DNA of 14,628 bases from Niveispirillum sp. (GTDB taxonomy: Bacteria; Pseudomonadota; Alphaproteobacteria; Azospirillales; Azospirillaceae), in contig JAEMSB010000042.1 in assembly GCA_016463045.1 (NCBI GenBank), positions 1-14,628 of the forward strand. The letters run 5' to 3'. This document shows positions 13,770-14,628 of the stretch, piece after piece. Position 1 is the stretch's first letter. The number at the start of each line of letters is the position of its first letter. Position numbers and translations under genes: made by a program. The notes under the pieces were generated by a model, which was given only the letters and a program-made list of their open reading frames with translations, did no database searches and had not been told where the DNA came from.

Positions 13770-13821
13770 GAAGTTGACAGTGTCTACCACTAAGAAGTAG
13801 GCAGTAGACACTGTCAACTTC
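13770..13821. promoter_or_regulatory. Perfect 18-bp inverted repeat: two TetR-like operators before the DUF2141 gene
   Basis: The left arm 13770-13787 (GAAGTTGACAGTGTCTAC) and right arm 13804-13821 are perfect inverted copies, separated by 16 bases. Each arm contains GACA-N-TGTC, itself a pseudo-palindrome of the size TetR-family dimers bind. The two centres (13780 and 13811) are 31 bp apart, about three helical turns, so two dimers would sit on the same face. The arm nearest the gene ends 15 bases before its ATG. The TetR-WHG gene of the same cluster is the expected ligand-responsive binder (inference). Confidence 0.8.
13789..13817 (-). promoter_or_regulatory. Candidate promoter of the DUF2141-SDR-lipoprotein-TetR cluster
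   Basis: On the - strand the distal operator arm contains TTGACA (13817-13812), a consensus -35. Seventeen bases further lies CTTAGT (13794-13789) as a poor -10. If correct, the -35 lies inside one operator and the start point inside the other, so binding would block polymerase directly. Confidence 0.4.
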
Positions 13822-13974
13822 TTTTTGGGGGTGATACCCCATTGGGAGACGGGTGCGTCTGGCCTCGGACACAGATTGACCGGGCGGCGGGGGTAAAGAG
13901 TCAGAGGCGGCTTGGGCTTTCGTGACGGGTTGGGCTGGAGGAGTGGCCTTCGGCACCCGTCATGGAGAATTGCC

Positions 13975-14628
13975 ATGACCCAGATGGAAATCCTTGGCAA
14001 CCCCCGTGATGCCGCGCGCGGCTACCGAGTGGATGTGAACCGTGGCCAGCGCAATGGCCGGGTATCATCGGAATGGTTCTCTCGGCCCGATGATGAACGG
14101 TTCCTGTCGCTGTCCGACCTGTATGCGTCGGTCAAGACCCGCACGGATCGCAGCCGGACACGTACCCTGGCCAGTGCCGATATCAGGGTGGAGGCGCGCC
14201 GTGATGCGCCGGAACGGCTGTCGCTGCTACTGCCAGGGGGTGAGCGCCCTATCGCACCCACCCATTGGAGCTTTGGGCAGTTGGCCGGGCTGGTGGGGGC
14301 ACCCGCCGCCTATCTGCGGCAGCTTCCGGCGGCGCTGGCCGGGATCAATCTGCAATATGGGCTGACATCTCATCGGGCCGAGCAGGTCAAGACCCTGGAG
14401 ATTGAGGAGGGACGGGTTGAACTGCGTGCTGTCACCGGCCCCGATTATGGCCGCATCTTTGATCATGAGCTGGTCGAAGCGGTGCAGCGCATTGCCGGCA
14501 ATGGCACTGGCGATACGCGCTGGAAGGTGCCGGGCGTGCTGGACTGGTCGACCGGCATCTATCATCCGCGTGTGGACATTACGCGGGATACCACCACGCT
14601 CTATGCCAGCGACCGCGACGTCTTTCTG
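13975..14628 (+). CDS. DUF932 family (phage/plasmid-like) protein, 3' end outside window
   Basis: ATG 13975 opens a frame that runs without a stop to the right edge, giving 218 residues so far. GGAG (13964-13967) sits 7 bases upstream. The sequence MTQMEILGNPRDAARGYRV, the central WSFGQLAGLVGAPAAYLRQL and then TGPDYGRIFDHELVEAVQRI (about 155-174) and WKVPGVLDW match the DUF932 family, whose members (300-400 residues) lie mostly on plasmids, phages and genomic islands. Their role is not established; association with DNA metabolism of mobile elements is commonly inferred. There is no signal peptide. The gene is divergent from the DUF2141 cluster; 220 bases separate the two starts and include the double operator, so the TetR protein could also affect this gene. 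Confidence 0.85.
   Translation, partial: MTQMEILGNPRDAARGYRVDVNRGQRNGRVSSEWFSRPDDERFLSLSDLYASVKTRTDRSRTRTLASADIRVEARRDAPERLSLLLPGGERPIAPTHWSFGQLAGLVGAPAAYLRQLPAALAGINLQYGLTSHRAEQVKTLEIEEGRVELRAVTGPDYGRIFDHELVEAVQRIAGNGTGDTRWKVPGVLDWSTGIYHPRVDITRDTTTLYASDRDVFL

Noticed and set aside
13770..13826. 18-bp inverted repeat followed by TTTTT as a terminator on +
   Set aside because: No + strand gene lies upstream to be terminated, the loop is 16 bases, and the position in a divergent promoter region with TetR-like half-sites fits operators better.
13876..13900. TTGACC ... TAAAGA as a promoter for the DUF932 gene
   Set aside because: The spacing is too short for a sigma-70 promoter and no better -10 lies at 16-18 bases.
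13755..14000. Extending the DUF2141 protein upstream to 14000
   Set aside because: The extension would cross the operator/promoter region and the DUF932 start and would bury the signal peptide; ATG 13754 begins with the signal peptide.
1..14628. CRISPR arrays, tRNA or rRNA genes
   Set aside because: No regularly spaced direct repeats and no recognisable tRNA cloverleaf or rRNA sequence were seen on either strand by eye.

Overview
The window is GC-rich, densely coded and clearly bacterial. A TonB-dependent receptor, an IS3/IS481/IS110 mixture, TetR-WHG regulation, a DUF2141 protein and a DUF6880 protein together suggest an alphaproteobacterium, perhaps of the Rhodospirillales/Azospirillaceae type. 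This placement is inferred from gene content only; no rRNA or tRNA is present to fix it.

Region 1 (1-6699, + strand) looks like part of a polysaccharide-utilisation locus. It holds the C-terminal third of a GH2 beta-galactosidase-type hydrolase running in from the left edge, a strong terminator, and a 374-base intergenic stretch full of hairpins. A large outer-membrane TonB-dependent receptor follows, then a secreted heparinase II/III-superfamily polysaccharide lyase. Together they would cleave an acidic polysaccharide outside or in the periplasm, import oligosaccharides across the outer membrane, and remove terminal galactosyl-like residues. The substrate cannot be read from sequence.

Region 2 (6663 to about 9825) is a stack of insertion sequences. 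The left end of an IS3-family (IS407-like) element cuts off the 3' end of the lyase gene. That IS3 copy has a frameshifted orfA and loses its right end to an IS481-family remnant, which keeps only its transposase 3' end. The IS481 remnant is in turn cut by an apparently intact IS110-family element. Nothing of the lost halves appears on the far side, so the cluster probably marks a deletion or rearrangement joining two formerly separate regions. The IS110 element has long non-coding flanks and a perfect 22-bp inverted repeat, and it is the natural place to look for a bridge RNA.

Region 3 (9911-13754, - strand) reads right to left as a compact cluster: a secreted DUF2141 protein, a short-chain dehydrogenase, a small lipoprotein with an antibiotic-biosynthesis-monooxygenase-like domain, a TetR-WHG regulator and a DUF6880 protein. 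The first three genes overlap by 4 bases each. The promoter region of the first gene carries a perfect 18-bp inverted repeat. Each arm is itself a TetR-like pseudo-palindrome and the two centres are 31 bp apart, so autoregulation of the cluster by its TetR protein is the obvious model.

Region 4 (13975 to the right edge, + strand) is the 5' part of a DUF932 phage/plasmid-type gene, divergent from region 3. It hints that this side of the window may be plasmid or integrated mobile DNA.
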